Assembly (NCBI GenBank): GCA_021776515.1
Contig: JAJFFS010000009.1
Location: 1 to 49,499, forward strand
Reading direction: 5' to 3'
Source: Robiginitomaculum sp.
GTDB taxonomy: Bacteria > Pseudomonadota > Alphaproteobacteria > Caulobacterales > Maricaulaceae
Length of the DNA stretch: 49,499 bases
The notes under the pieces were generated by a model. The model was not told the DNA's origin. It searched no databases and saw nothing but the letters and a program-made list of their open reading frames with translations. The translations under genes were made by a program, and so were the position numbers. Positions within the stretch are counted from its first letter, which is position 1; each line of letters begins with the position of its first letter. This document shows, piece after piece, positions 7,858-17,778 of the stretch.

Positions 7858-8412
7858 TTAGCCCTCAATGACGATCGGGCGGGTGCCAGAACCCTTGCGC
7901 TCGCCCTCTTTGTTGATCCCCTCGGGGGGATCGTCCTTGCGCCGCCATGGTCCCCGATAAATAGCATCCTGCCGCCGCCGGCGATCTGGGCCAAAATATG
8001 ATTTTGTGCGTACAAATTGACGGGGACGGTCAATACAGGAAACCAGCTTCTTGAATAAATCCATGGGCGTTACCGGCTTGACCATAAATTCATTGGCCCC
8101 GGCACGCAGCGATTCCATCACCGTTTTGCGATCACCATGAGCCGTCACCATGATGATCTGAATATAAGGGTTAGGGCTGTCTTCGGCGGTGCGTATAAGT
8201 TGCACAAACTCGGTACCATCCAGATCACCCAAGTTCTGATCCACCAATGCAATATCGATATGATTATCTTTGATAATCTCAAAAGCAGTGGCCGCATCAC
8301 GGGCTTCACGAATGTCCCGCAGACCAAACCCGCGCATGATCTCGCGCAGGATAAGCGCCATGTGGGAGTTATCCTCAAGTACCAGAATAGTCACTTTTTC
8401 AAGACTGGACAT
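7858..8412 (-). CDS. single-domain response regulator with basic tail
   Basis: A 184-residue protein. Residues 8-125 are a CheY-like receiver with acidic pair E13/D14, phosphoacceptor D58 (LVDQN), T90 (MVTAHG) and K112 (MVKPV), so phosphorylation should work. The remaining 60 residues are basic (FGPDRRRRQD, PWRRKDD) and contain no DNA-binding domain or enzyme that I recognise. This tail type is common in alphaproteobacterial stand-alone regulators. ATG 8412 was chosen over a TTG three codons upstream. No histidine kinase is in the window, so the signal is unknown. An AT-rich 123-bp gap separates it from the gene before it on the same strand and probably holds its promoter. Confidence 0.85.
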   Translation of the reverse strand: MSSLEKVTILVLEDNSHMALILREIMRGFGLRDIREARDAATAFEIIKDNHIDIALVDQNLGDLDGTEFVQLIRTAEDSPNPYIQIIMVTAHGDRKTVMESLRAGANEFMVKPVTPMDLFKKLVSCIDRPRQFVRTKSYFGPDRRRRQDAIYRGPWRRKDDPPEGINKEGERKGSGTRPIVIEG

Positions 8413-8535
8413 AGGATACAAAAACTCTCTCTATTGCCGTGCGATGAGCACCCACCCATTTTTTATATCTTAATAGTATTAACTGATAGTCACTATAATA
8501 AACGCATTTAGTTTAGGGTTAATAAAGGTAAGTTT

Positions 8536-9774
8536 TCAGGATTTACCGGCCCAGGTTAAATGACGCCGGGGAATAGAGGTGCCCGAAAAAGGTGTGTTAT
8601 ATTCAGAGGTAACCGCGGCAGGTACTTCGCCCGATAGAATACGGGATATGATCTCACCTTCCCGATAGACAGGGTGCTGAGGCAGGAACTTACCCTTCGT
8701 TATACCAACAGTTTCATTATTCATGCTCGCATTGGCATAAGCTTCAACGTGAGCAAAGCTGCGCACCGGCTCGCTGCGACCTTCACGCAACGCACCAACG
8801 GTATCCAGGGATAAATACCCACCATGAGGGATGCCAACAGCGTGTTGATAATCCCGAATGGCGTTTTCAGTAGAAAGGCCAAGGCGTCCGTCAAGCTGAC
8901 CACGGTAATAGCCAAGCTGTTGCAACTGGGTTTGCACACCCGTAATGGCACCAACCGTTGCATTGGTTTTACACAACACCTTGATCCACTCATACCTTTC
9001 AGGCGCAACAAGCGTTCGGTTAGCAACTTTCTTGTGGCGGGCCGGGATGGCAATGCTGTGCTGGCCTGCTTGCTGCGTCAAAACCTGCGTTGCAAAACTG
9101 GCATATTGTCCCGGCACCGGAATTTCCTGTACGCCGCCCGGATCAACCAGTATCTGGCGGGCAATATTACGATAAACAGGCGGCACAGAAACCGAGCGGA
9201 CAATCTCAGGGCGAACCTGAACTCTTTTGCTGACAGTTTTGCTCTCTGGTGGAATTTCAACCAGGCAATAAACCTCGCCATGATTATTTTTTGTAGCCTT
9301 TACACCAGACCAGTCAGTCAGAGATTTGCCCGGCTTCCAGGCTGTGCGCGCCGGCGCCGTTTGCACCTGTTCGGTTACCATGCGGTATTGTGCCTGTTCA
9401 ACAACAAGGCGCTCATACCCCGGGCTGACCAGAACCTGTTCCTGCACCATTTTGTAAACCGGCTGGCGTACAACATAACGCACCCCCGCATCACGAACTA
9501 AAACCTGTTGTGTTTGCGTTGCAAACTGCGCTTCGCTAACCTCTATACGGTTTCCCCCCTCATCCACCACCACATCCCGATAGCTGGTTTCATACTGCGC
9601 AGGCACCATAACGCGGGCAAAACATTCACCGGCGCGAGCATCAGGTATGTCATCAAACGGCGAAGCACCCGGGGAGCCAGCCATTGCCGGAGCAATACCA
9701 CCCAGGCCCAGTGCCATTATTGAACAAATGGCCGTGACATGACGAAAATGCTTGCAAATGACTGGATTAACCAT
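8536..9774 (-). CDS. exported peptidoglycan-binding protein with repeated VPAxY-type units
   Basis: A 412-residue protein with an N-terminal signal peptide ending near PAMA. About residues 45-275 consist of degenerate repeats of roughly 35 residues, each with a VPAQY / QPVYKM / PPVYRN / VPGQYAS / IPARHK core followed by a QVLV-type strand. A peptidoglycan-binding type 1 domain follows (about 280-335: GVQTQLQQLGYYRGQLDGRLG, then TENAIRDYQ). The last 70 residues are unassigned. The repeats suggest a long beta structure anchored to the cell wall. ATG 9774 is favoured because AGGT lies 6 bases upstream; ATG 9780 is possible. No enzymatic motif is visible, so a structural envelope role is inferred. 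Confidence 0.75.
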   Translation of the reverse strand: MVNPVICKHFRHVTAICSIMALGLGGIAPAMAGSPGASPFDDIPDARAGECFARVMVPAQYETSYRDVVVDEGGNRIEVSEAQFATQTQQVLVRDAGVRYVVRQPVYKMVQEQVLVSPGYERLVVEQAQYRMVTEQVQTAPARTAWKPGKSLTDWSGVKATKNNHGEVYCLVEIPPESKTVSKRVQVRPEIVRSVSVPPVYRNIARQILVDPGGVQEIPVPGQYASFATQVLTQQAGQHSIAIPARHKKVANRTLVAPERYEWIKVLCKTNATVGAITGVQTQLQQLGYYRGQLDGRLGLSTENAIRDYQHAVGIPHGGYLSLDTVGALREGRSEPVRSFAHVEAYANASMNNETVGITKGKFLPQHPVYREGEIISRILSGEVPAAVTSEYNTPFSGTSIPRRHLTWAGKS

Positions 9775-9845
9775 GTTCATACCTGAAATGTCGCGCACTT
9801 GTGCCCATTACGGCACAGTTTACGTTTTCGCTGCAATATTAATGC

Positions 9846-10082
9846 CTAAGGTTTAATCTGGCCAGATGAGCAACAGGCTGCTTCGCCGGTATCGCGTTGC
9901 AACTGTATGGGCGGACAGGGGTGCGTTCCATAAGAACAAAATACACAACAATCACCAGCCAGAGGTTTAAGCACCACCGCGCAATGTTTGCAGTCGTAAA
10001 AATACTGGCAAGCGTTGGAGGGCATGGTCTCGGTTGTTTCTTGTCCGCACTTTGGGCAGGTGATGGTCGATTGGGTGTGCAT
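9846..10082 (-). CDS. GDCCVxC-domain small cysteine-rich protein
   Basis: A 78-residue protein with CPKCG at about 9-13, a second C-x2-C (DCKHC) near 31-34 and GDCCVFCSYGTHPCPP at about 44-59. These match the GDCCVxC-domain family, some members of which are selenoproteins. Here every position is encoded as cysteine, so no selenocysteine is implied. The motif suggests metal binding or thiol redox chemistry, but the function is unknown. ATG 10082 was chosen because it gives MHTQSTITCPKCG, with the zinc-ribbon motif close to the N-terminus. The gene is divergent from carB, about 140 bp between starts. Confidence 0.8.
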   Translation of the reverse strand: MHTQSTITCPKCGQETTETMPSNACQYFYDCKHCAVVLKPLAGDCCVFCSYGTHPCPPIQLQRDTGEAACCSSGQIKP

Positions 10083-10221
10083 AATTATTGGGTGCCTTGA
10101 ATTGGATCTGCACAATGATAACGCACTTCACGCCAATAAAGAAGCGCAGCAATTTATGTATCTGCTCTTGGCTTTGCGGGGTGGGACAGGTAAACACGCC
10201 AAAATCTGAGCGGTGCTTCTC

Positions 10222-13200
10222 ATGCCAAAACGAAATGATATTTCCTCTATCCTCATCATCGGGGCAGGACCGATTGTGATCGGTCAGGCCTGTGAGTTTG
10301 ATTATTCGGGAGTTCAGGCCTGCAAAGCCCTCAAGGAAGAGGGCTATCGCGTTATTCTGGTCAATTCCAACCCGGCCACGATTATGACCGACCCGGATAT
10401 GGCTGACGCCACCTATATCGAGCCGATAACGCCGCAAATGGTGGCCCGCGTTATTGCCAAGGAACGCCCCGATGCGCTGCTTCCCACCATGGGTGGGCAG
10501 ACGGCGCTCAATACGGCGCTAACACTGAACAAGGATGGCACGCTTGAAAAGTATGGCGTGAAGCTTATTGGCGCGCAGGCTGATGTTATCGACAAGGCCG
10601 AGGACCGCGAGAAGTTTCGCGCCGCCATGAAAACCATTGGGCTGGCGACCCCGCGCTCTCATCTGGCGCATAATCTGGATGAGGCGATGGCGGTGTTTGA
10701 CGACATTGGCCTGCCCACCATTATCCGGCCCTCATTCACGCTGGGCGGCACCGGCGGCGGGATTGCCTATAACGTGCAGGAATATCGCCAGATTGTATCC
10801 AGCGGCATTGAGGCCTCGCCGACCAATGAGGTGCTTATTGAAGAATCAGTTTTGGGCTGGAAAGAATATGAAATGGAGGTGGTGCGCGACAATGCCGATA
10901 ATTGCATCATTATTTGTTCCATCGAAAACATTGACCCCATGGGCGTGCATACCGGCGATTCCATCACCGTGGCCCCGGCGTTAACGCTGACGGACAAGGA
11001 ATTTCAGATCATGCGCAACGCCTCGATCGCGGTGCTGCGCGAGATCGGCGTAGAGACCGGCGGCTCAAACGTGCAATTTGCCATCAACCCGGCGGATGGC
11101 CGCATGGTGGTTATCGAGATGAACCCCCGTGTGTCGCGCTCTTCGGCGCTGGCCTCCAAAGCCACAGGTTTCCCCATTGCCAAAATTGCCGCCAAACTGG
11201 CCGTGGGCTATACGCTGGACGAGCTGGAAAACGACATCACCAAAGCCAGTCCGGCCAGCTTTGAGCCCAGCATCGACTATGTGGTGACCAAAATACCCCG
11301 CTTTGCCTTTGAAAAATACCCGGGTGCAGAGCCAGTATTATCCACCGCGATGAAATCAGTGGGCGAGGCTATGGCCATTGGCCGTACCTTTGCAGAATCC
11401 CTGCAAAAGGCGCTGCGCTCTCTGGAAACAGATCGGACGGGTCTGGATGAAATACATATTGAGGGCATGGGCGAAGGCGATGATATACGGGCGCTGGGTG
11501 CCGCGCTGGCCAAAGCGACACCGGATCGTTTGCTGGTTATCGCCCAGGCATTTCGGGAAGGCTTCAGCGCCGAGGAAATACATGCCATCTGTTTTTATGA
11601 CCCGTTCTTTTTGCGCCAGATCGAGGCGATCATCGGTGAGGAAGCGCGTGTTCGCAAAAATGGCCTTCCCAAGACAGCGGCGGGATGGCGGGCGTTAAAA
11701 TCCCAGGGTTTTTCGGATATGCGCCTGGCGCTTTTGGCTGATGTATCCGAGGCCGAGGTGCGCAAGGCGCGGCGTGCGCAAGGTGTGCGCCCGGTTTATA
11801 AACGCATAGACACCTGCGCTGCCGAGTTCGAGGCCATAACGCCTTATATGTATTCAACCTATGAGACGCCGTTCTTCTCGCGTCTGGATGTTCCCGCCCT
11901 TCGAGGCTCCCCGCCAAAGAGCGGGGCGCACCTCAGGACGAGGGCTGAGGAAGAACAAGATATGCTTTCCTTAACGCCTCATCCTGAGGTGCGACGGCAA
12001 GGAGCCTCGAAGGGTGGGAACATAGAACTTGGCATGTCTGCCTGCGAATCCGACCCCGGCACCCGCAAAAAAGTGATGATCCTTGGCGGTGGTCCCAACC
12101 GTATCGGGCAAGGGATCGAGTTTGATTACTGCTGTTGCCATGCCGCCTTTGCGCTGGAAGATGCCGGTATTGAATCAATTATGGTCAATTGCAATCCGGA
12201 AACCGTATCGACCGATTATGACACCTCTGACCGGCTGTATTTTGAACCTTTGACCGAAGAAGACGTGCTGGAAATATGTGCTGTGGAGCAATCCAAAGGT
12301 ACATTGCTGGGCGTAATTGTGCAGTTTGGCGGGCAGACGCCCTTGAAACTGGCCGAGGCACTGGAACGTGATGGTGTAACCATTTTGGGTACATCCCGCG
12401 ACGCTATTGATCTGGCCGAAGACCGGGAACGATTTAAGGCATTGCTGGAGGATATGGGCCTGACCCAGCCACCAAACGCCATTGCCAAAACCGAAGAAGA
12501 AGCCCTGGCGGCGGCCGAAAAGCTTGGCTTTCCTCTGGTACTGCGCCCGTCTTATGTTTTGGGTGGCCGGGCCATGGAGATTGTTTCCGGCATGGATGGC
12601 CTGCGCCGTTATGTGCGCGAGGCGGTGCAGGTGTCGGGTAAAAGCCCGCTTCTGCTGGATCGCTACGTTAATGAAGCCATTGAAGTGGACGTGGACGCCA
12701 TTGGCGATGGCGATGAGGTCTGGGTCGCCGGTATTATGGAGCATATTGAGGAAGCGGGCGTGCACTCAGGTGATAGCGCCTGCGCCTTGCCGCCCTATAC
12801 GCTGGATGCGCCGATGATGTCGCGGCTTCGTCAACAAACCGTCCAGCTTGCCAGGGCGCTTGGCGTGCGCGGTCTGATGAATGTGCAATACGCCATTCAG
12901 GGCGATATTATTTATGTGCTGGAGGTTAACCCCCGGGCTTCGCGCACGGTGCCGTTTGTGGCCAAGGCCATTGGTGCACCGGTGGCGGGCATTGCCGCCC
13001 GCATTATGGCCGGTGCCAAATTGGTGGATTTTGACCTGCCCGCAATGCCGGACACCCATGTGGCGGTTAAGGAAGCGGTATTTCCGTTTGCCCGTTTTGC
13101 CGGGGTGGACCCGGTGCTGGGGCCAGAAATGCGCTCGACCGGCGAAGTGATGGGGCTGGACACCAGTTTCGCCCGCGCCTTTGCCAAATCCCAATTGGGC

Positions 13201-13614
13201 GCCGGGGTGAACTTACCCTTAAGCGGTACGGTATTTATCTCGGTAAAAGATTCAGACAAAAAGGCGATGATTACCCTTGCCCGCGATCTGGTAGCGCAAG
13301 GTTATAGCCTGATGGCCACCGGCGGTACGGCCAGTGCCATTGATGATGCGGATATAAAAGTACGCCGCGTTAACAAGGTTTATGAGGGCCGCCCGCACAT
13401 CGTTGATGCGATGAAAAATGGCGAAGTGCAGCTGGTCTTTAATACCACTCAGGGCCAGCGCGCCCATATCGACAGCTATTCCATCCGCCGTACGGCGCTG
13501 GAAATGGGTATTCCGTATTTCACCACAGCGGCGGCGGCTTCGGCAACGGTGCAGGCCTTGCGCGGTCTTGCCGAGGGTGAACTGGATGTGCAGGCGCTGC
13601 AGGAGTATGGGTGA
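10222..13614 (+). CDS. carB: carbamoyl-phosphate synthase large subunit with in-frame repeat insertion
   Basis: A 1130-residue enzyme that makes carbamoyl phosphate from bicarbonate, two ATP and ammonia supplied by the small subunit, for pyrimidine and arginine synthesis. The two synthetase halves begin with [17 protein letters not shown] and [16 protein letters not shown], each holding an ATP-grasp fold, and the C-terminal 130 residues are the MGS-like allosteric domain (MATGGTA). The usual length is about 1075-1110. The excess lies at about residues 557-600, between the first half's [10 protein letters not shown] and the second half, where the DNA is a repeat insertion (11891-12020) read through in frame. 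ATG 10222 fits the family start; a GTG at 10213 is less likely. carA is not in the window. Confidence 0.97.
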   Translation: MPKRNDISSILIIGAGPIVIGQACEFDYSGVQACKALKEEGYRVILVNSNPATIMTDPDMADATYIEPITPQMVARVIAKERPDALLPTMGGQTALNTALTLNKDGTLEKYGVKLIGAQADVIDKAEDREKFRAAMKTIGLATPRSHLAHNLDEAMAVFDDIGLPTIIRPSFTLGGTGGGIAYNVQEYRQIVSSGIEASPTNEVLIEESVLGWKEYEMEVVRDNADNCIIICSIENIDPMGVHTGDSITVAPALTLTDKEFQIMRNASIAVLREIGVETGGSNVQFAINPADGRMVVIEMNPRVSRSSALASKATGFPIAKIAAKLAVGYTLDELENDITKASPASFEPSIDYVVTKIPRFAFEKYPGAEPVLSTAMKSVGEAMAIGRTFAESLQKALRSLETDRTGLDEIHIEGMGEGDDIRALGAALAKATPDRLLVIAQAFREGFSAEEIHAICFYDPFFLRQIEAIIGEEARVRKNGLPKTAAGWRALKSQGFSDMRLALLADVSEAEVRKARRAQGVRPVYKRIDTCAAEFEAITPYMYSTYETPFFSRLDVPALRGSPPKSGAHLRTRAEEEQDMLSLTPHPEVRRQGASKGGNIELGMSACESDPGTRKKVMILGGGPNRIGQGIEFDYCCCHAAFALEDAGIESIMVNCNPETVSTDYDTSDRLYFEPLTEEDVLEICAVEQSKGTLLGVIVQFGGQTPLKLAEALERDGVTILGTSRDAIDLAEDRERFKALLEDMGLTQPPNAIAKTEEEALAAAEKLGFPLVLRPSYVLGGRAMEIVSGMDGLRRYVREAVQVSGKSPLLLDRYVNEAIEVDVDAIGDGDEVWVAGIMEHIEEAGVHSGDSACALPPYTLDAPMMSRLRQQTVQLARALGVRGLMNVQYAIQGDIIYVLEVNPRASRTVPFVAKAIGAPVAGIAARIMAGAKLVDFDLPAMPDTHVAVKEAVFPFARFAGVDPVLGPEMRSTGEVMGLDTSFARAFAKSQLGAGVNLPLSGTVFISVKDSDKKAMITLARDLVAQGYSLMATGGTASAIDDADIKVRRVNKVYEGRPHIVDAMKNGEVQLVFNTTQGQRAHIDSYSIRRTALEMGIPYFTTAAAASATVQALRGLAEGELDVQALQEYG
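11891..12020. repeat. inverted pair of family-B palindromic repeats inside carB
   Basis: Left arm 11891-11943 starts ttcccgcccttcgaggctcc and ends cctcaggacgagg. Right arm 11977-12020 is its inverted copy, starting cctcatcctgaggtgc and ending gcctcgaagggtgggaa. The arms differ at few positions apart from a short gap, and about 33 bp separate them. Single relatives occur at 48851-48892, 49006-49038 and 49227-49256. The insertion keeps the carB frame open and adds about 43 codons. Confidence 0.85.
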
Positions 13615-13713
13615 GGCGCTTATCTACGTTTCCAGAAACTGAACTTTTCTAAATTTGAAAATTTGATTAAACCTGCGCTTTATCTGTCTGCAAACTGATT
13701 TTGGGGACAAACC

Positions 13714-14463
13714 ATGACCATGCGTACATTATTAGTCATTATTTTCACCGCTTTATTGATACCGGGTGTTGCCAGTGCCAATCCCGCCATTGCCGAGCGA
13801 ATAGAGACCGCACTAGCCGCGCCGGACCGGCCTGAAAGACAGACCCAAAGGGATGCTGCGCGCCAGCCCGCCAAAGTATTAGCCTTTAGCACCATCAAAC
13901 CGGGCGATGCGGTTGCTGATCTGGGTGCCGGCGGCGGGTATTTCACCCAGTTGATCTCCAGCATTGTAGGCGAGAATGGCACGGTGATTGCGCAAAACCC
14001 GCCAGAATGGGTAGAAAAATACAAAAGCATTGCGCCCGCATTAGAAATTCTGACCAAAGACCGGGCCAATGTGCAGGCATTAACTGCAGGGTTTGATGCA
14101 CTCGGGTTTGATGATGCCTCTTTGGATGTGGTGACAATGGCGCTAATTTATCATGATGTTGTGCTTGCAACAGCTGATCGCACAACAATGAATGCTGACC
14201 TTTTCACAGCACTAAAACCTGGCGGTGTATTATTAATTACCGACCATTATGCGACAGACGGCAGCGGCGATACCACGATCGATGATTTGCACCGCATTGA
14301 TGCGGCAATGGTGCGCGCCGAAGTGGAAGCTGCCGGTTTTATTCTGGATGGACAATCCGATGCCCTGAGCCATCCGGACGATGACCGGACGAAAAACGTA
14401 TTTGACCCGGCGGTGCGCGGTAAAACCGACCGCTTTGTCTATCGGTTTCGCAAGGCGAAATAA
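13714..14463 (+). CDS. exported class I SAM-dependent methyltransferase-like protein
   Basis: A 249-residue protein with a signal peptide (MTMRTLLVIIFTALLIPGVA, cleavage probably after residue 22, ASA/NP). The mature part has a Rossmann methyltransferase fold: motif I DLGAGGGYF at 69-77, then LDVVTMALIYHD, and LKPGGVLLITDHYA as the post-motif strand. Such predicted exported methyltransferases (COG4798 type) are widespread, but their substrate and their source of S-adenosylmethionine outside the cytoplasm are unknown. A ggggac Shine-Dalgarno precedes ATG 13714. It lies 100 bp after carB and 50 bp before another exported protein, and it may be cotranscribed with the latter. Confidence 0.8.
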   Translation: MTMRTLLVIIFTALLIPGVASANPAIAERIETALAAPDRPERQTQRDAARQPAKVLAFSTIKPGDAVADLGAGGGYFTQLISSIVGENGTVIAQNPPEWVEKYKSIAPALEILTKDRANVQALTAGFDALGFDDASLDVVTMALIYHDVVLATADRTTMNADLFTALKPGGVLLITDHYATDGSGDTTIDDLHRIDAAMVRAEVEAAGFILDGQSDALSHPDDDRTKNVFDPAVRGKTDRFVYRFRKAK

Positions 14464-14513
14464 AAATATTTTTTTGATCTAACGCGCTGACATACTTGGA
14501 AGGCCAGATTGTC

Positions 14514-15035
14514 ATGAGAAAAATGTTATTGTTCATTTCTGCTTCGTTAATGGCAAATTCTGCCTACGCGCAACAAACTCAGGCACCACCGCCTCCCTGT
14601 CAGGCAGACATATATCACGCCTTTGATTTCTGGGTTGGCGAATGGGACGTTTTTAACAAAAAAGGTAAAAAAGCGGGTGAGAACTCTATCACTGTGCAGG
14701 AAAATGGATGTTTATTACTGGAAAAATGGACATCAGCAGGTGGCGGAACCGGACAGAGTTATAATTTCTACGACTTAACTGTTGATAAGTGGAGACAGGT
14801 TTGGATCAGCCAAAGCTCTGTCATTGATTACACGGGCGGCATTAATGCAGATGGTGCCATGGTGTTAAAAGGCACGATAAGTAACCGTAACGGGACCAAA
14901 TCCCCTTTCAAAGGGGTTTGGACACCAAATGAAGAGGGGACGGTCACCCAGCACTTTCAGCAATATAATTCCAAAACGGAAACATGGAATGATTGGTTTG
15001 TCGGCACCTACAAGAGAAAGCCTATAACCGATTAA
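14514..15035 (+). CDS. exported DUF1579-like protein
   Basis: A 173-residue protein with a signal peptide (MRKMLLFISASLMANSAYA, cleavage before QQT). The mature N-terminus holds FDFWVGEWDVF, the hallmark opening strand of DUF1579-like lipocalin-type beta-barrels. The remainder alternates strands with NGCLLLEKW and WQ/W-rich segments up to WFVGTYKRK. The fold would suit binding a small hydrophobic ligand, but none is known. ATG 14514 gives a compact signal peptide; the frame extends six codons upstream without benefit. It follows the exported methyltransferase by 50 bp on the same strand. Confidence 0.75.
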   Translation: MRKMLLFISASLMANSAYAQQTQAPPPPCQADIYHAFDFWVGEWDVFNKKGKKAGENSITVQENGCLLLEKWTSAGGGTGQSYNFYDLTVDKWRQVWISQSSVIDYTGGINADGAMVLKGTISNRNGTKSPFKGVWTPNEEGTVTQHFQQYNSKTETWNDWFVGTYKRKPITD

Positions 15036-15205
15036 TCAATCTTCACCATAGCAACAGGTCGGCGTTTGTTTCATAGAATAATATAATCCTGTTCACCTAC
15101 CATCTTGAACCTTTTGCCTTTGATGGTTATATTGACGCCTTCGGTGAGGATCAGGGCTGGCGTGTTGCGGTTCTACCCACGTGAACACAAGAGAATTCTG
15201 ATACT

Positions 15206-15679
15206 ATGAATAAAGTCCCCATGACCGCCGAGGGCCGCGACGCCCTTGACGAAGAACTTAAATTTCTCAAAACCAATGAGCGCCCGGCTATCATTCAGGC
15301 AATTGCCGAAGCACGCGAGCATGGTGATCTGAGCGAGAACGCCGAATACCATGCCGCCAAAGAGCGTCAGGGTTTCGTTGAAGCTCGTGTGAAAGATATT
15401 GAGAGCAAACTGGCCCGCGCGCAGGTGATTGACATCCGCGAACTTGGTGGCGATTCCGTCAAGTTTGGTGCAACGGTACGGGTTATAGACGAAGATACCG
15501 AGGAAGAGGTCGCCTATAAAATAGTTGGCGAAGACGAGGCAGAAGTGGCCAAAGGCAAGGTCTCTGTGACCTCGCCTATTGCCCGCGCCTTGATCGGCAA
15601 GGAATGCGGCGATGTGGTCGAAGTGGTGGCCCCCGGCGGGGCACGTTCCTTGGAAGTTCTCGCTGTTGACTGGGTGTGA
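15206..15679 (+). CDS. greA: transcription elongation factor GreA
   Basis: A 157-residue protein of normal length. The N-terminal coiled coil (about 1-75) contains [17 protein letters not shown], whose acidic tip residues reach into the secondary channel of RNA polymerase and stimulate cleavage of backtracked RNA. The C-terminal FKBP-like domain includes [14 protein letters not shown]. It follows carB, though here two exported genes lie between. Its TGA overlaps the GTG start of the ELM1 gene by 4 bp (GTGA), so the two are translationally coupled. The 170-bp gap upstream probably contains its promoter and includes a GACGCC/GGCGT hairpin near 15134-15164. Confidence 0.97.
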   Translation: MNKVPMTAEGRDALDEELKFLKTNERPAIIQAIAEAREHGDLSENAEYHAAKERQGFVEARVKDIESKLARAQVIDIRELGGDSVKFGATVRVIDEDTEEEVAYKIVGEDEAEVAKGKVSVTSPIARALIGKECGDVVEVVAPGGARSLEVLAVDWV

Positions 15680-16653
15680 GCCCCGCATCAGGAAAACTGA
15701 ACATCTGGACGGTCGATGATGGCCGGGCAGGCCTTGCCGCTCAAACTCTGGGGCTGGCCGAAGCCGTCAATACACTGGTTGCAGCCAATATTCGCACCCA
15801 TGTGGTCAGGCGAAAATTATTCACCTTTGGTCAGGTACGCAAACCCGCCGCTGGCATGAACGCACCCTGGCCGGATATTTGTATTGGTTGTGGCCGTGCC
15901 AGCATTCCTTATCTTCAGGCCGTGAAAGAATGGTCTGAAGGGCGCACCTTAACAGTTCAACTTCAGGATCCACGGCGTAAGTCTGCCTTGTTTGATCTGG
16001 TTATCCCGCCCGAGCATGATCGCCTTGAGGGTGAAAATGTTTTTCCCATTCTGGGCGCCCCCACACGGGTGAACTCCGGGACACTGGCCGACGCAGCGAA
16101 AGAATTTTCCAAAGACATGGCACGCTTTCCCCGCCCCCGTCTCGCCGTGATGCTTGGGGGCAATTCACACCACCATAAATTTACAAAAAAAAATTGCCAG
16201 CGTTTGATTAAATCCCTGCAAAACCTTCATGGCAGCAAAGTTTCCTTGCTCATTACCACCTCCCGGCGCACGCCCAAGCATGTGATTAAATCTTTGCGCC
16301 GCCAGTTTGGTAAAAAGGATCAGGCATGGCTATGGACCGGTGCAAGCAAAGACGGGCCAAATCCGTACTTTGCCTTTTTGCAAGCCGCCGATGCGGTACT
16401 GGTAACCAATGATTCGACTAATATGCTGGCAGAAGCGGCCAGCGCAGGCAGACCAATCCTTCTGTTCTCCCTAAAAGGCAAAGATACAAAGTTTAACCGG
16501 CTTTACGAATCTCTGGCTGGCAAAGGCCTGGCACGACCCTTTACCGGCAGTCTTGCCACCTGGCCTGTAGAGCCATTGGATGAGACTACACGGGCGGCAA
16601 AGGAAGTGGTGCGCCGCCTTTATTTGCGCTGGCAGGAAAGTGGGAAAACCTGA
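15676..16653 (+). CDS. ELM1/GtrOC1 family putative glycosyltransferase (DUF1022)
   Basis: A 325-residue protein of the family named after plant ELM1, a mitochondrial fission factor; bacterial members resemble GT-B glycosyltransferases. Visible pieces are [18 protein letters not shown] at the N-terminus, [13 protein letters not shown] near 65, [13 protein letters not shown] near 155-167 and [17 protein letters not shown] near 245, the last resembling a nucleotide-sugar site. There is no signal peptide. It starts with GTG inside the greA stop and has been linked to envelope biology only by family context. The bacterial function is not established. Confidence 0.8.
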   Translation: MSPASGKLNIWTVDDGRAGLAAQTLGLAEAVNTLVAANIRTHVVRRKLFTFGQVRKPAAGMNAPWPDICIGCGRASIPYLQAVKEWSEGRTLTVQLQDPRRKSALFDLVIPPEHDRLEGENVFPILGAPTRVNSGTLADAAKEFSKDMARFPRPRLAVMLGGNSHHHKFTKKNCQRLIKSLQNLHGSKVSLLITTSRRTPKHVIKSLRRQFGKKDQAWLWTGASKDGPNPYFAFLQAADAVLVTNDSTNMLAEAASAGRPILLFSLKGKDTKFNRLYESLAGKGLARPFTGSLATWPVEPLDETTRAAKEVVRRLYLRWQESGKT

Positions 16654-16713
16654 TGCTGCGCCAGATGCTCTCCAAATCATCATACCTTTTTGTAAAAAAT
16701 ATGGATCACACTC

Positions 16714-17667
16714 ATGTCTGAAGTTAAGCACCACCGCATTGCCATTATCGGTTCTGGCGCGGCCGGTTATACCGCCGCCATTTATGCCGCGCGCGCCATG
16801 TTAACCCCTGTGGTTTTTGCCGGACTGCAACCGGGTGGGCAATTAACCATCACCAGTGAAGTGGAAAATTACCCGGGCTTTGCCGAGCAAATTCAGGGCC
16901 CCTGGTTGATGGATCAAATGCGCGAACAGGCACTGGCTATGGGCACGCAAATCATCGAAGACACCATCGTCAAGGTTGAGCTTGATAAACGGCCTTTCAC
17001 ACTGCACGGCGATAGCGGGCAGGTGCACACCGCCGATGTGGTCATCATCGCCACCGGGGCGCAAGCCATGTGGCTGGGCCTGCCGTCCGAAGAAAAATTT
17101 CAAGGTTTTGGCGTTTCCGCTTGCGCCACATGCGACGGGTTCTTTTATCGTGGCAAAGAGGTGGCCGTTATCGGCGGTGGTAATACGGCGGTTGAAGAAG
17201 CGCTGTTTCTCACCAACTTTGCCTCAAAAGTAACGCTGGTGCATAGGCGCGATGAATTGCGGTCAGAAAAGATTTTGCAGGACCGGCTTTTCAAAAACCC
17301 CAAGGTAGAAATTCTCTGGGATCATGTACTGGAAGAAATACTGGGCGACGACAATCCGCCGGGGGTTACCGGCATGCGGGTGAAAAATGTCAAAACCGGC
17401 AAGGCAAGCGAACGCAAGCTTGATGGCGTCTTTATTGCCATTGGCCACAAGCCCGAAACCAGCCTGTTCGATGGCCAGCTGGAAATGAAACAAGGCGGTT
17501 ATCTGGTCACCGCACCCGATAGCACTGCCACCCAAATTCCCGGGGTTTATGCCGCCGGTGATGTCACTGATGACAAATACCGCCAGGCCGTCACCGCCGC
17601 CGGCATGGGGTGCATGGCTGCGCTGGAAGCGGAGCATTTTTTAGCGTCAATGGATGATGAAGGCTGA
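16714..17667 (+). CDS. trxB: thioredoxin-disulfide reductase
   Basis: A 317-residue flavoprotein that passes electrons from NADPH through FAD to thioredoxin. The FAD-binding GSGAAGYTAAIYAAR is at 13-27, the redox-active pair C137/C140 is in CATCDG, the NADPH-binding GGGNTAVEEA is at about 154-163 followed by VHRRDELR, and the second FAD segment YAAGDVTDDKYRQ is near 280. Length is normal. It follows the ELM1 gene by 60 bp and may share its transcript. No thioredoxin gene is in the window. Confidence 0.95.
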   Translation: MSEVKHHRIAIIGSGAAGYTAAIYAARAMLTPVVFAGLQPGGQLTITSEVENYPGFAEQIQGPWLMDQMREQALAMGTQIIEDTIVKVELDKRPFTLHGDSGQVHTADVVIIATGAQAMWLGLPSEEKFQGFGVSACATCDGFFYRGKEVAVIGGGNTAVEEALFLTNFASKVTLVHRRDELRSEKILQDRLFKNPKVEILWDHVLEEILGDDNPPGVTGMRVKNVKTGKASERKLDGVFIAIGHKPETSLFDGQLEMKQGGYLVTAPDSTATQIPGVYAAGDVTDDKYRQAVTAAGMGCMAALEAEHFLASMDDEG

Positions 17668-17778
17668 TACAGGTATTGGTCGGTTTGGGCGTTGAGGGCG
17701 ATGCGACAAAGCCGCACATTTTGTTGACTGCGCTTGCCCAGAGTAACAGTATTCCTTATGTGAATGCCCTGACCATAA

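Noticed and set aside
9846-10082. Possible selenoprotein in the GDCCVxC family
   Set aside because: All motif positions are TGC/TGT cysteines and there is no in-frame TGA; it is an ordinary cysteine version.
12175-12765. Long minus-strand frame opposite carB
   Set aside because: It lies wholly over conserved carB codons and has no domain.
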